A DNA stretch of 64,000 nt from Ideonella sp. WA131b (GTDB taxonomy: Bacteria; Pseudomonadota; Gammaproteobacteria; Burkholderiales; Burkholderiaceae_C): contig JAGTJW010000003.1 in NCBI GenBank assembly GCA_023657425.1, positions 1-64,000 on the forward strand, read 5' to 3'. Both the position numbers and the translations under genes were made by a program. Below are positions 6,752 through 16,463 of the stretch, piece after piece; the first letter of the stretch is position 1, and each line of letters begins with the position of its first letter. Below the pieces are notes generated by a model that saw nothing but the letters and a program-made list of their open reading frames with translations, ran no database searches and was not told the DNA's origin.

Positions 6752-8395
6752 TCAGCGCAAGCGCACCCAGCGCAGTTCGATGGTGTCGTTGGGCCACATC
6801 ACCGTTTGCACCTTCTTGGTCATCGCCCAGCTGAGGGTGCGGCGGTACAGGGGGATGTAGGGCAGGTCGTCGGCCACCAGGCGCAGCACGGTGCTCACCA
6901 TCGCGCGGCGGCGCGTCAGGTCGGGTTCGGTGCGCAAGGCGTCGATCAGCGCATCGACCTTGGGGTTGCTGTAGCGGCCGGCGTTGAAGCTGCCCAGGCC
7001 CGACTTGTCGTGCGTGCGGAACAGGCCGTTGAGCGAGTTCCAGGCGTCGGGCGTGGCCGTCCAGCCGTATTCGATGAAGCTGGCCGTGCCCTGCGTGAGC
7101 TTGGGAAAGAAGCTGCTGCTCGGGCTGCTGCGCAGCTGCGTCCGGATGCCCACCTGCGTGAGCATGGCGGCCATCGCCTGGCAGACGTTCTCGCGCCAGG
7201 TCACGTTCACGCAGTCGAGCGTGACGGAAAAGCCGTTGGGGTAGCCCGCCTCGCCCAGCAGCTGGCGGGCGCGGGCGGGGTCGTAGGGCAGCCGCCGGTC
7301 GAGTTCGGCCGGCGAGCCGTCGACCAGCGGGCTCAGCAGCGCGCCGGTGGGCTCGCCCTGGCCGCGCAGCACCTTGTCGATGATCAGCGGCATGTTCAGC
7401 GCGTGGTACACGGCACGGCGCACGCGCAGGTCGCGCCAGGGGTTGCGGCCCTTGACGTCGCTGTCGCGCAGCTCGGGGCTGGCCAGGTCGAAGGCCAGGT
7501 ACTGCTGGCCGATGTCGGCCGTCTGCATCAGCGCGTAGCGGGCGTCGGCCTTCAGGCGCAGGATGTCCTGGTAGGGCGGATCCAGCACCAGGTCGACCTC
7601 ACCCGAGGCCAGCGCCGCCAGCCGCGTGGCGTCGCTGCGCACGGTGACGAAGTGCACGGCGCCGAGATTGCCGCTGCGCCGATCGGCCCAGCCCCACCAT
7701 GGCGGGTGGCGCTGCAGCTGCGTCCGCACGTCGGGCTCGTAGCGCAGCAGGCGCATCGGGCCGGTGCCGTTGGCGTGGCGCACGGCGTGGGTTTCCTGCT
7801 TGCCGTTGAAGTCCTGCGCGCGCTGCACGCCGTGGCGCTCGCTCCAGGCCCGGCTCATCATGCCGATGTACTGCAGCTTCTCGGGCAGCACGGCGTCGGG
7901 CGCCTCGAGCAGGATATCCATGGTGAGCGGGTCGACCTTGCGCGCGCCCGTCACGCCCTTGAGCTGGAACGCGCGTTGCGAGGGCGCGGCGATGGCCCGC
8001 TCGATCGAGAACACCGCGTCGTCGGCGGTGAAGGGCGTGCCGTCGTGGAACAGCACCCCCGGCCGCAGCCGCATGCGCCACACGGTGGGTTGCACGGGCT
8101 GCCACGACAGGGCCAGGCCCGGTTCGAGCCGGAAGCGCTCGTCGCGGTTGACGAGCGACTCGTAGACCTGGAACACCACGCGCGTGTGGTACAGCAGCGC
8201 GATGGCGTGCGGGTCCATGGTCTGCGGGTCAAACGCGGAGGCGATGCGCAGCGGCGCCTCGGCGGGCGTGAAGGGCTGCGCCCGGGCAGGCAACAGGGTG
8301 GGCAAGAGGGCCGCCAGCATGAGCGTCAGCCCAGCGGCCAGACCCAGGGGCAGGAAGCGGCGTTTCACGGTACCGACATTGTGTCCACGTCGCAT
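6752..8395 (-). CDS. Extracellular solute-binding protein family 5 (peptide-type ABC importer)
   Basis: A 547-residue SBP_bac_5 protein, the family that delivers oligopeptides, dipeptides, nickel or glutathione to ABC importers. It has an N-terminal signal peptide (KRRFLPLGLAAGLTLMLAALLP... to ARAQ) and the family signatures YESLVNRDE, LRPGVLFHDGTPFTADDAVFS and RRAVYHALNMPLI. The length is normal for the family. The start is uncertain: ATG 8395 is used here, and GTG 8368 (VKRRFLPL) would start right at the signal peptide. No permease or ATPase gene is adjacent, so the protein is an orphan component or serves a transporter encoded elsewhere. The substrate cannot be assigned. Confidence 0.86.
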   Translation of the reverse strand: MRRGHNVGTVKRRFLPLGLAAGLTLMLAALLPTLLPARAQPFTPAEAPLRIASAFDPQTMDPHAIALLYHTRVVFQVYESLVNRDERFRLEPGLALSWQPVQPTVWRMRLRPGVLFHDGTPFTADDAVFSIERAIAAPSQRAFQLKGVTGARKVDPLTMDILLEAPDAVLPEKLQYIGMMSRAWSERHGVQRAQDFNGKQETHAVRHANGTGPMRLLRYEPDVRTQLQRHPPWWGWADRRSGNLGAVHFVTVRSDATRLAALASGEVDLVLDPPYQDILRLKADARYALMQTADIGQQYLAFDLASPELRDSDVKGRNPWRDLRVRRAVYHALNMPLIIDKVLRGQGEPTGALLSPLVDGSPAELDRRLPYDPARARQLLGEAGYPNGFSVTLDCVNVTWRENVCQAMAAMLTQVGIRTQLRSSPSSSFFPKLTQGTASFIEYGWTATPDAWNSLNGLFRTHDKSGLGSFNAGRYSNPKVDALIDALRTEPDLTRRRAMVSTVLRLVADDLPYIPLYRRTLSWAMTKKVQTVMWPNDTIELRWVRLR

Positions 8396-8479
8396 GACGC
8401 CATGCGGTGACGGTTCTCGTGACAAACCATGACGGGACTCGCCCTTAAGCGAAATCCCTGAAGCGCTGTGTGTGCGTGT

Positions 8480-9283
8480 TCAGCGGGCCGCGCGGGCACG
8501 CAGGCAGGCGGCGAGGAAATCCTGCAGGATGGGCCCGTCGTCGAGGGTGTGCGGGTGCTCCGGGCCGTGGAACTCGGGGTGCCACTGCACCCCGGCCACG
8601 AAGGGCCCGGGTTCGACGCGGCGGATGGCCTCGACCATGCCGTCGTCAGGGCAGCGCGCCTCCACCACGAAGCCCGGCGCCAGCTGCTTGATGCCCTGGT
8701 GGTGGATGCTGTTGGTGGTGGCGCGCGGCACGCCGGGGTACAGGCCGGCGAGGTGGCTGCCGGGCACGAACTCGATGTCGTGGAAGTGGCGCTCGTAGCG
8801 GCCGGCGATGCGGTGCTCCACCGCATCGGGGCGCTGCGTGCCGATGTCCTGCCACAGGCTGCCGCCGAAGCACACGTTCAGCAATTGCAGGCCGCGGCAG
8901 ATGCCGAACACGGGCTTGCCGGCGGCCACGAAGGCCTGCACCAGCGCCAGTTCGTAGGCGTCGCGCACGGGGTCGCCGGCCCAGTCAGGGTGCAGCGGCT
9001 GCTCGCCGTAATGCGCGGGCGCCAGGTCGTTGCCACCCTGCAGCACCAGGCCGTCGAGCACGGCGGCATAGTGGGCGAGGTCGATGTCGCTGCGCACGAC
9101 GAGGCTGCCGCTGCTGACGGCCGGAATCATCACCGCCACCGCCCCGCCCGACAGCACCCAGTGCGCGACGCTCTGCTCCAGGTAGTGCAGCGTCTTCGTC
9201 CAGACGCCGGGCAGCTCGACGCCGGCCGAGCCGGGGGTGTAGATGCGGGCCGACAGGCCAATGAGCAGCGGGCGGGTGTTCAT
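8480..9283 (-). CDS. puuD: Class I glutamine-amidotransferase-like hydrolase (peptidase C26, PuuD type)
   Basis: A 267-residue member of the peptidase C26 family, typified by gamma-glutamyl-gamma-aminobutyrate hydrolase PuuD of putrescine breakdown. The nucleophile elbow GICRGLQLLNV, the LQGGNDLAP segment and the VQWHPEF motif (catalytic His and Glu) are all present. The start at 9283 gives MNTRPLLIGLSARIY, the usual N-terminus. No other puu genes are adjacent, so gamma-glutamyl-GABA as the substrate is a family-based guess; the hydrolase chemistry is secure. It lies between a binding-protein gene and the FHA/protease pair, all on the minus strand, with a 19-base gap to the FHA gene. Confidence 0.8.
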   Translation of the reverse strand: MNTRPLLIGLSARIYTPGSAGVELPGVWTKTLHYLEQSVAHWVLSGGAVAVMIPAVSSGSLVVRSDIDLAHYAAVLDGLVLQGGNDLAPAHYGEQPLHPDWAGDPVRDAYELALVQAFVAAGKPVFGICRGLQLLNVCFGGSLWQDIGTQRPDAVEHRIAGRYERHFHDIEFVPGSHLAGLYPGVPRATTNSIHHQGIKQLAPGFVVEARCPDDGMVEAIRRVEPGPFVAGVQWHPEFHGPEHPHTLDDGPILQDFLAACLRARAAR

Positions 9284-9302
9284 GGGGGCGGGTGCGGGTG
9301 GG

Positions 9303-10313
9303 CTATTCGTCGCCGTCGTCGTCGGGCGGCTCTTCGTCGCGGGCCTTCTGCACGCGCCGGGCCAGCTGCTCGGCCAGCGGCGCAAGATCGGCGGCCAACG
9401 CCTCGGCTGGCGCGGGTGCGCGCCACAGCATCGACGGCATCGGCAGCGTGCTCATGTAGGGCGGCCGGCTCCAGCGGTCGACGCTGCGCCAACTGGCATG
9501 GACGGCCACCGCCGCGCCGGCCACTGCCGCCGCGCCCACGAAGGCCGCGACGGCCCGGCGCGCCTGCGGCAGCACCCGCGCCAGGTGGCGGAACAGCAGC
9601 CACAGCAGGGCTGCCAGCTGCAGCGGGCCCAGCAGGCGCCACAGCAGGGGCAGGTCCAGCGCCGCGGCCAGCGGCGGCAGGACGGCGTCCAGCACTTCGA
9701 CGCCCAGCGCCACGGGCAGCGCCAGCCGCAGGTGGGCGGCGAACTCGAAGCGGTGCTGGAACAGCTTGGAGGCCAACGCCCAGAGCCCCGCCCACAAACC
9801 CAGCGCCAGCGGCAGGCCGGCCACCAGCGGCAGCCAGTCGCCCAGCTCGGAGCCCGGGTCCAGGCTCAGCCCGTGCTTGGTCAGCGTCAGCCCGGCCAGC
9901 GCCAGGGCCACCCCGACCATCGGCCACGTGCCCTCGGCGCGGCTGGCCGCCAGCGGCTGCTCGGCCGCCAGCGTCTCGGCGGGCGTTCGCAGGCGCAGCG
10001 TCAGGCCGCCGAGCTGCCAGGTGGCGCCGCCGGCCGGCACCGCCACGCGCTCGCCACGCGCGTGGCGCACGCGGCCCTGCCGCACGCCGTTGGCGGTGTC
10101 TCCCACTTCGAGCGTCAGCCCGCCATCATCGGACTGGCTCAGCGTGGCGTGCAGCGGGGCCACGTGCGGGTCGTCGAGCACCACGTCGGCGGCCAGTGAG
10201 CGGCCCAGCGTCAGCGGCCAGCGCTGCACGTCGAGCGTCTGCGCGACACGGCCGTCGCGGCCGATCACCTCGAGCAGGGCCAGGCGGGGCGTGGTGCCCG
10301 GGATGGCGCTCAC
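9303..10313 (-). CDS. FHA-domain membrane protein
   Basis: A 336-residue protein with an N-terminal forkhead-associated domain (about residues 20-90: WPLTLGRSLAADVVLDDPHV, then HATLS and the TANGVRQGR segment), which in general binds phosphothreonine peptides. It is followed by about six hydrophobic segments (about residues 120-265) and an acidic C-terminus (KARDEEPPDDDGDE). Its GTG start overlaps the stop of the upstream protease gene (GTGA), so the two are translationally coupled and probably act together at the inner membrane. I do not recognise the membrane module. No Ser/Thr kinase or phosphatase is encoded nearby to supply a ligand. Confidence 0.75.
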   Translation of the reverse strand: MSAIPGTTPRLALLEVIGRDGRVAQTLDVQRWPLTLGRSLAADVVLDDPHVAPLHATLSQSDDGGLTLEVGDTANGVRQGRVRHARGERVAVPAGGATWQLGGLTLRLRTPAETLAAEQPLAASRAEGTWPMVGVALALAGLTLTKHGLSLDPGSELGDWLPLVAGLPLALGLWAGLWALASKLFQHRFEFAAHLRLALPVALGVEVLDAVLPPLAAALDLPLLWRLLGPLQLAALLWLLFRHLARVLPQARRAVAAFVGAAAVAGAAVAVHASWRSVDRWSRPPYMSTLPMPSMLWRAPAPAEALAADLAPLAEQLARRVQKARDEEPPDDDGDE

Positions 10314-11713
10314 CGCGGCACCTGCGCGGCTGCGGCGCTGCGGCCGAAGCCGGCCAGGTAGTGCCGCGTCAGCTGTTCGGCGCCGGCCACGCCCACGCCA
10401 ACCGCATCGAGCCGCCCCTGCACGCCCACGGTGCGGCCGTCGAGCGTGGCCACCAGCACCATCAGGTCGTGCAGGCCGGGCAGCTTCTTGTAGGCGCGCA
10501 GGCACACCACGGCACGCATCGGCAGCGCCGGCTCCACCTTGGCCGTGGTGGCGCCCTCCGCACCCGGAGGCGGCGTGATGGTGCGCTCGCGGCATTGCGC
10601 GGCGGTGCGCTGGCGGTCGTCGGGGCCGACGGTCTCGTTGCCGAAGCTGTCGCTGTGGCGCTCGGCGAAACGCCAGGCACCGATGCGGCTGCCATCGTAG
10701 GCCTCGTGGCGCACGGTGATGTAGCCGGTGAGCAGCCGCCCGGCCACGAACACGCGGCTGTCCATCTCGCAGTCGCTGCGTTCGAACTGCAGGCCGCGCG
10801 ACTGTGGCGGTGAGCTTCGCCCCCAGCAGCGCATCCAGGTCTCCTGCGGCACCGGGATGCGGTAGACGGGGTGGCCGGCGTTGCGCCAGGGCTGGGCGAC
10901 GAAGGCCGAGACCAGCCGAGCCTCGTGCTCGCGCAACTGGCGCGCCACCTCGTCCCAGGCCGGCGTGGTGACGGGTGCGGCGCCGCGCCCGCGCGTGATG
11001 AGGCTGCGCACGGGGTCGGCAGGCACGAGGAAGCTCACCTGCTCGCCATCGCGCCGCGCCGCGACGTTCACGCCCACCAGCCGGCCGGCGTCGTCGAGCG
11101 CCGGGCCGCCGCTCATGCCCGCCGACAGGCTGCCGCCAAAGAACAGCGTGGCCAGGAAGCTGCGTTCCACCGGGCCGTTGAAGCTGCCCTCGGCCACGGC
11201 GAAGCCCACGTCCAGCGGGTTGCCCATGCTGAAGATGCGCGCGCCGCGCGGGAGCGGCAACCCGGCCGGGCGGAGAGAGACGGCGCCGCGGCCGGCCAGC
11301 GGGGCCGGATCCACCGGCCTGAGCAGCGCCAGGTCGTGCACCACGTCGAAGGCCAGCAGCTGCAGCGCGCCCTGGCGGCCGTCGACCGTGGCGTAGACCA
11401 GCCGGTGCTGCGACGGCCGCAGCGCGTACTGGCTGATCACGTGGTAGTTGGTGACGAGGTGGCCGGCGTCGTCGACCAGGAAGCCCGAGCCCACGGAGCT
11501 CTGGCTGTCCTGAGTCTTGAGCAGCGTGCGCACCTGCAGCAGCTGCGGGCGGATGCGCTCGTAGATGCGCTGCGCGGTGGCGGTGGGGCCTTCGGGCTCG
11601 GCTGCGTCGGCCTTGGGTGCGGGGCGGGCCTGCCCATGGGCGGCGGCCGCCAGGCCCAGCGCCACGGCCAGGGCCGCCAGCAGGCGGGCCAGGGCGCGTG
11701 CGGTCAAGGGCAT
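10310..11713 (-). CDS. Secreted trypsin-like serine protease with unknown C-terminal domain
   Basis: A 467-residue exported protease. A signal peptide (residues 1-28, ending AAAHGQA) is followed by a chymotrypsin-fold domain with the triad visible as His91 (VTNYHVIS), Asp127 (VVHDLALL) and Ser201 (AGMSGGPAL). Unlike DegP/HtrA it has no PDZ domain. The remaining 230 residues form an unfamiliar domain containing several Cys and Trp (EMDSRVFVAGRL, CLRAYKKLPGLHDL) and no membrane segment. Its stop overlaps the start of the FHA membrane protein. A role in sensing or processing envelope proteins is plausible but only inferred from export and the coupled partner. Confidence 0.8.
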   Translation of the reverse strand: MPLTARALARLLAALAVALGLAAAAHGQARPAPKADAAEPEGPTATAQRIYERIRPQLLQVRTLLKTQDSQSSVGSGFLVDDAGHLVTNYHVISQYALRPSQHRLVYATVDGRQGALQLLAFDVVHDLALLRPVDPAPLAGRGAVSLRPAGLPLPRGARIFSMGNPLDVGFAVAEGSFNGPVERSFLATLFFGGSLSAGMSGGPALDDAGRLVGVNVAARRDGEQVSFLVPADPVRSLITRGRGAAPVTTPAWDEVARQLREHEARLVSAFVAQPWRNAGHPVYRIPVPQETWMRCWGRSSPPQSRGLQFERSDCEMDSRVFVAGRLLTGYITVRHEAYDGSRIGAWRFAERHSDSFGNETVGPDDRQRTAAQCRERTITPPPGAEGATTAKVEPALPMRAVVCLRAYKKLPGLHDLMVLVATLDGRTVGVQGRLDAVGVGVAGAEQLTRHYLAGFGRSAAAAQVPR

Positions 11714-11765
11714 GCGGGCATCTTAGCCCCGCCAGCACTTGTCGAAGGCGTGTCGATGGAAAGCA

Positions 11766-12680
11766 TCACACGCGCATCAGCGTGCTCTTGCCGAACAGGC
11801 TTTCCACCAGGTCCACCGCCAGCGCCGCAGTCTTGTTGCGCACGTCCAGGGCCGGGTTCAGTTCCATGATGTCCAGGCTGGCCAGGCGGCCGGTGTCGGC
11901 GATCATCTCCATGCAGAGCTGGGCCTCGCGGTAGCTGGGGCCGCCCGGCACCGTGGTGCCGACGCCGGGCGCGATCTCGGGGTCGAGGAAGTCGACATCG
12001 AAGCTCACGTGCAGGTGCGTGTTCGCATCCAGCGTGGCCAGCGCCAGCTCCATGGTGTGGCGCATGCCCATCTCGTCGATGAAGCGCATGTCGAAGACCT
12101 CCAGGCCCACCTCGTGCACGAAGCGCTTCTCGCCTGGGTCGACGCTGCGGATGCCGATCTGGCGCAGGGCCTTGGGGTTGAGCGCCGGCACCGTGCCGCC
12201 GATCTCGATGAGCGCCTGCGGCCCGTGCCCGCACAGGCAGGCCACGGGCATGCCGTGGAGGTTGCCGCTGGGCGTCAGCACGCGGGTGTTGAAGTCGGCA
12301 TGGGCGTCGAGCCAGAGCACGCGCAGCTTCCTGCCCGACTCGCGGCAATGGCGCGCCACGGCGCTGATGCTGCCCAGGCCCAGGCAGTGGTCACCGCCCA
12401 GAAGGATGGGCAGCTGGCCACGCCGCAGCTCGGCGAGCACCGCCTCGTGCACGGCGCGGTTCCAGGCCACCACCTCGGGCAGGTGGCGGTAGCCGTCCAC
12501 CGGCGGCAGCCAGGGGTTGGGCGGGCCGGCCAGGTTGCCGAGGTCCTGCACCTGCAGGCCGTGGGCCTCGAGCGCGGCCTGCAGGCCGGCCACGCGCAAG
12601 GCCTCGGGGCCCATGCGGGCGCCGCGCGCCCCGGCACCGATGTCCGTGGGCGCGCCGATCAGGGAGACGAGGCGATTCAT
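11766..12680 (-). CDS. rocF: Arginase
   Basis: A 304-residue ureohydrolase that splits L-arginine into ornithine and urea with a binuclear Mn2+ centre. Metal-binding motifs are complete: GGDHC (about residue 95), DAHADFN (about 123) and SFDVDFLDP (about 227). The SGNLHGMPV and NPALD-type segments are typical of arginase rather than agmatinase. Length and start match bacterial RocF. It stands alone, without ornithine aminotransferase or an arginine permease next to it, so its place in catabolism is inferred from the family. It lies between the protease gene and the LOG-family gene on the same strand, with gaps of 52 and 36 bases. Confidence 0.92.
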   Translation of the reverse strand: MNRLVSLIGAPTDIGAGARGARMGPEALRVAGLQAALEAHGLQVQDLGNLAGPPNPWLPPVDGYRHLPEVVAWNRAVHEAVLAELRRGQLPILLGGDHCLGLGSISAVARHCRESGRKLRVLWLDAHADFNTRVLTPSGNLHGMPVACLCGHGPQALIEIGGTVPALNPKALRQIGIRSVDPGEKRFVHEVGLEVFDMRFIDEMGMRHTMELALATLDANTHLHVSFDVDFLDPEIAPGVGTTVPGGPSYREAQLCMEMIADTGRLASLDIMELNPALDVRNKTAALAVDLVESLFGKSTLMRV

Positions 12681-12716
12681 GGCCGCGATGCTATCGGGGC
12701 GGCCATCGGCGCGGTG

Positions 12717-13634
12717 TCAGACGTCTTCCGCGAATGCGCCGCCTTCTGTCGCCGGCAGGTCAAAGCCATAGCACCGGGCCAGCACGTCCCAGGCTTCCTC
12801 GGCGCTCTCGACATAGCAGAACAGCTGCAGGTCGTGAGCCGCGATCATGCCGGTGTCCACCAGGTGCTGGAAGTCGATGAGCCGCTCCCAGAAGGCGCGG
12901 CCGAACAGCAGGATGGGGCGCTTGCGGCTTTTGCCGTTCTGCACCAGCGTGAGCGTCTCGAACAGCTCGTCCAGCGTGCCGAAGCCACCCGGGAAGCACA
13001 CCAGCGCGATGCTGCGCATCACGAAGTGCATCTTGCGCATGGCGAAGTAGTGGAACTGGAAGCACAGCTCTGGCGTGATGTAGGGGTTGGGCGCCTGCTC
13101 GTGCGGCAGCACGATGTTCAGGCCGATGCTCTTGCCGCCGGCCTCGAAGGCGCCGCGGTTGCCCGCTTCCATGATGCCGGGGCCGCCCCCGGTGACCACG
13201 AACAGCGGCGTCGCGAGCTCGCGGCTCTTGGTCGTGGCGATGGCGGCGAAGCGGCGCGCCTCGTCGTAGTAGCGGCTCAGTTCGAGGGCCTGGCGGGCGC
13301 GCGCCAGCGCCTGGGCGTCGTCACTGGCTTCGGCTTCCGCGAGCCGCTGCGCGGCCCGCTCTGGCGCCTGGATGCGCGCGCTGCCGAAGATCACGATGGT
13401 GCTTTCGACGCCCTGTTCGTCCTGCACGAGCTCCGGCTTGAGCAGTTCCAGCTGCATGCGCACGGGGCGCAGTTCCTCGCGCAGCAGGAACTCCGTGTCG
13501 ATGAAGGCCAGGCGGTAGGCGCTGCCGGGGCCGGCGTAGCGCTCGGCCTGCGGCACGGCGGCGGCGTCTTCCTGGGCGCTCGGGAAGTTGCGCGCGGTGA
13601 GCTCGGGATTCGGCGGGGGCTTGGCGGGGTTCAT
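12717..13634 (-). CDS. LOG-family (TIGR00730) nucleoside-monophosphate phosphoribohydrolase-like protein
   Basis: A 305-residue Rossmann-fold protein of the lysine decarboxylase-like/LOG group. The hallmark PGGFGTLDELFE and the TGGGPGIMEAGNRGA motif are present, together with KMHFVMRS. Plant and some bacterial relatives cleave cytokinin riboside monophosphates or other nucleotides such as AMP; the old label lysine decarboxylase is not supported. An N-terminal extension of about 90 residues precedes the catalytic fold, as in the longer bacterial subgroup. The start at 13634 (MNPAKPPPNPE) is preferred to an ATG four codons upstream. The substrate is not known. Confidence 0.82.
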   Translation of the reverse strand: MNPAKPPPNPELTARNFPSAQEDAAAVPQAERYAGPGSAYRLAFIDTEFLLREELRPVRMQLELLKPELVQDEQGVESTIVIFGSARIQAPERAAQRLAEAEASDDAQALARARQALELSRYYDEARRFAAIATTKSRELATPLFVVTGGGPGIMEAGNRGAFEAGGKSIGLNIVLPHEQAPNPYITPELCFQFHYFAMRKMHFVMRSIALVCFPGGFGTLDELFETLTLVQNGKSRKRPILLFGRAFWERLIDFQHLVDTGMIAAHDLQLFCYVESAEEAWDVLARCYGFDLPATEGGAFAEDV

Positions 13635-13675
13635 TGCGGCGAGCATACGCGCGCCCCATGGTGGCGCGGTCCCGC

Positions 13676-13698
13676 AAAAAGGCCCGCCGAAGCGGGCC
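13676..13698 (-). terminator. Rho-independent terminator of the S41 protease gene
   Basis: On the minus strand GGCCCGC (13698-13692), loop TTCG, GCGGGCC and then five T form a classic intrinsic terminator, 21 bases after the stop of the protease gene at 13720. It separates that gene from the LOG-family gene downstream. Confidence 0.85.
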
Positions 13699-13719
13699 TG
13701 GGCATCGTGGACCGACCGC

Positions 13720-15156
13720 TTACTTGCCGGCCGGCGCCTCGGCGCGCCGCTCGGTGGCCGTCTTGCTGGCCACCACGGGCAGGCCGCGCAGCTGGTTCAG
13801 GGCCTGGCGCAGCGGCCAGTCTTCGGCGCTGCCGAATTCCGGCAGCGGCTTGGGCGGTTCCTTGCTCTTGGCCAGCTGCTCCTCGAGGCGGGTGCGGGCA
13901 TCCTCCCGGGCCTTGTCGCGCGCCGGGTCCTTCTTCTCGTCGGCGCCTTCCAGGTGCTTGGCCAGGTCGGCCTCGCGCATGCGCAGCGCGGCGAACACAT
14001 TGCCCTCTGCAGTTTCGTCCAGGAAGACGTCGGGTGTGATGCCTTTGGCCTGGATGGCCCGGCCGGCCGGCGTGTAGTAGCGCGCGGTGGTGATCTTCAG
14101 CGCCGTCTCGCCGGGCAGCGGGCGGATGGTCTGCACCGAGCCCTTGCCGAAGGTCTGCGCACCCATGAGCGTGGCGCGCTTGTGGTCCTGCAGCGCGCCG
14201 GCCACGATCTCGCTGGCCGAGGCCGAGCCCTCGTTGACCAGCACCACCAGCGGCACCGTCTTCAGCGCCGCCGGCAGCCGCTTGAGCGGATCGGCACCGC
14301 CGCGGCGCACGTAGTCGGCCGGCGTGGCGCGGAAGCTCATGCGCGACTCGGGCATCTGGCCGTTGGTGCTGACCACCACCAGGTTCTCGGGCAGGAAGGC
14401 GGCCGAGACCGCGATGCTGGCGTCGAGCAGGCCGCCCGGGTCGTTGCGCAGATCCAGCACCAGGCCCTTGAGCTTGGGATCCTGCTTGTACAGCTCCTCG
14501 ACCTTGCGCACGAAGTCATCGACGGTGCGGTCCTGGAACTGGCTGATGCGGATCCAGCCGTAGCCGGGCTCGGCCATGCGAGCCCGCACGCTCTGCATGC
14601 GGACCTCCTCGCGCACGATGCTCACCGGGAAGCTGCGGTTCTCGTCCTTGCGGAACACCTGCAGCTGCACCTTGGTGGCGGGCTCGCCGCGCATGCGCTT
14701 GACCGCCTGATCCACCGTCAGCCCCTTGACCGGGGTGTCGTCGATGCGGGTGATGAGGTCGCCGGTCTTCAGGCCGGCGCGAAACGCGGGCGAGCCTTCG
14801 ATGGGCGAGACGACCTTGACCAGGCCGTCTTCCATCGTCATCTCGATGCCGATGCCGACAAAGCGGCCGCCGGTGTTCTCGCGGAACTCCCGGAAGGACT
14901 TCTGGTCGAGGTACTGCGAGTGCGGGTCAAGGCCCGAGACCATGCCCGAGATGGCGTCGGAGATGAGCTTCTTCTCGTCGACCGGCTCCACATACTCGGC
15001 CTTGATGCGGTCGAACACCGCCGCCAGTTGCTGCAGCTCGGCCACGGGCAGCGGCGCGAAGGCGCTGCGCGCCACGGCCGAGATCTGCATGGTCATCAAG
15101 GCGCCGGCCAGGGCGCCCAGGGCCAGCAGGCCGGCGATCTTGAACTTGGAGCCCAT
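13720..15156 (-). CDS. ctpA: S41 carboxy-terminal processing protease
   Basis: A 478-residue periplasmic tail-specific protease. An N-terminal signal anchor (KFKIAGLLALGALAGALM) is followed by a PDZ domain (about residues 80-165, GIGIEMTMEDGLVKVVSP, GDLITRIDDTPVKG) and the S41 catalytic core with the Ser of NEGSASASEI and the Lys of TFGKGSVQ. A charged, helical C-terminal tail rich in Lys/Glu follows. Such proteases trim C-termini of envelope and peptidoglycan-associated proteins. The start at 15156 (MGSKFK) puts the signal anchor at the N-terminus. The gene has its own intrinsic terminator and a 127-base upstream region that should hold its promoter. Confidence 0.9.
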   Translation of the reverse strand: MGSKFKIAGLLALGALAGALMTMQISAVARSAFAPLPVAELQQLAAVFDRIKAEYVEPVDEKKLISDAISGMVSGLDPHSQYLDQKSFREFRENTGGRFVGIGIEMTMEDGLVKVVSPIEGSPAFRAGLKTGDLITRIDDTPVKGLTVDQAVKRMRGEPATKVQLQVFRKDENRSFPVSIVREEVRMQSVRARMAEPGYGWIRISQFQDRTVDDFVRKVEELYKQDPKLKGLVLDLRNDPGGLLDASIAVSAAFLPENLVVVSTNGQMPESRMSFRATPADYVRRGGADPLKRLPAALKTVPLVVLVNEGSASASEIVAGALQDHKRATLMGAQTFGKGSVQTIRPLPGETALKITTARYYTPAGRAIQAKGITPDVFLDETAEGNVFAALRMREADLAKHLEGADEKKDPARDKAREDARTRLEEQLAKSKEPPKPLPEFGSAEDWPLRQALNQLRGLPVVASKTATERRAEAPAGK

Positions 15157-15244
15157 GCGGAGTGGCCTTTCGGGAGAGGGCACGCGGGTTGCTTGCAGTA
15201 TAGGTGCGCGGGGTCGGGCGCAAAGTCTTGGAGTGACGAAGACA

Positions 15245-15262
15245 GACCCGGGTTCCCGGGTC
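15245..15262 (-). terminator. Possible terminator hairpin after fbpC
   Basis: GACCCGGG (15245-15252) and CCCGGGTC (15255-15262) are perfect inverted arms separated by TT, 22 bases past the fbpC stop. The tiny loop and lack of a T-tract make it a weak terminator candidate; a protein-binding palindrome upstream of ctpA is the alternative. Confidence 0.35.
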
Positions 15263-15283
15263 GATTCCGCGCCGCAGGCCTCT

Positions 15284-16384
<1,101 letters not shown>

Positions 16385-16411
16385 GCCCCCCATCATAATG
16401 CCGTGCCCGCG

Positions 16412-16430
16412 AATGAGGATTGTTCTCATT
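16412..16430. promoter_or_regulatory. Fur box between fbpC and fbpB
   Basis: The sequence AATGAGGATTGTTCTCATT is an imperfect palindrome closely matching the Fur consensus used in betaproteobacteria (AATGAGAATnATTCTCATT). It lies 28 bases from the fbpC start and 34 bases from the fbpB start, between the divergent genes, so iron-bound Fur could repress both promoters at once. Confidence 0.75.
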
Positions 16431-16463
16431 TCCGTCCTGGTTTCCGGCCGCCCACTGCTCCCG

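Noticed and set aside
6101..8410. 769-codon plus-strand reading frame opposite the peptide-binding protein
   Set aside because: Runs across the SNase gene and antisense to a clear SBP_bac_5 gene; no recognisable domain.
9303..11738. Reading the FHA gene as an 811-residue fusion extending over the protease gene
   Set aside because: The upstream part is a shadow of the protease frame. The GTG at 10313 overlapping the protease stop gives a sensible FHA start.
11739..14039. 766-codon plus-strand reading frame opposite arginase and the LOG gene
   Set aside because: Antisense to two confidently assigned genes, crosses their intergenic gap and the terminator; no motif.
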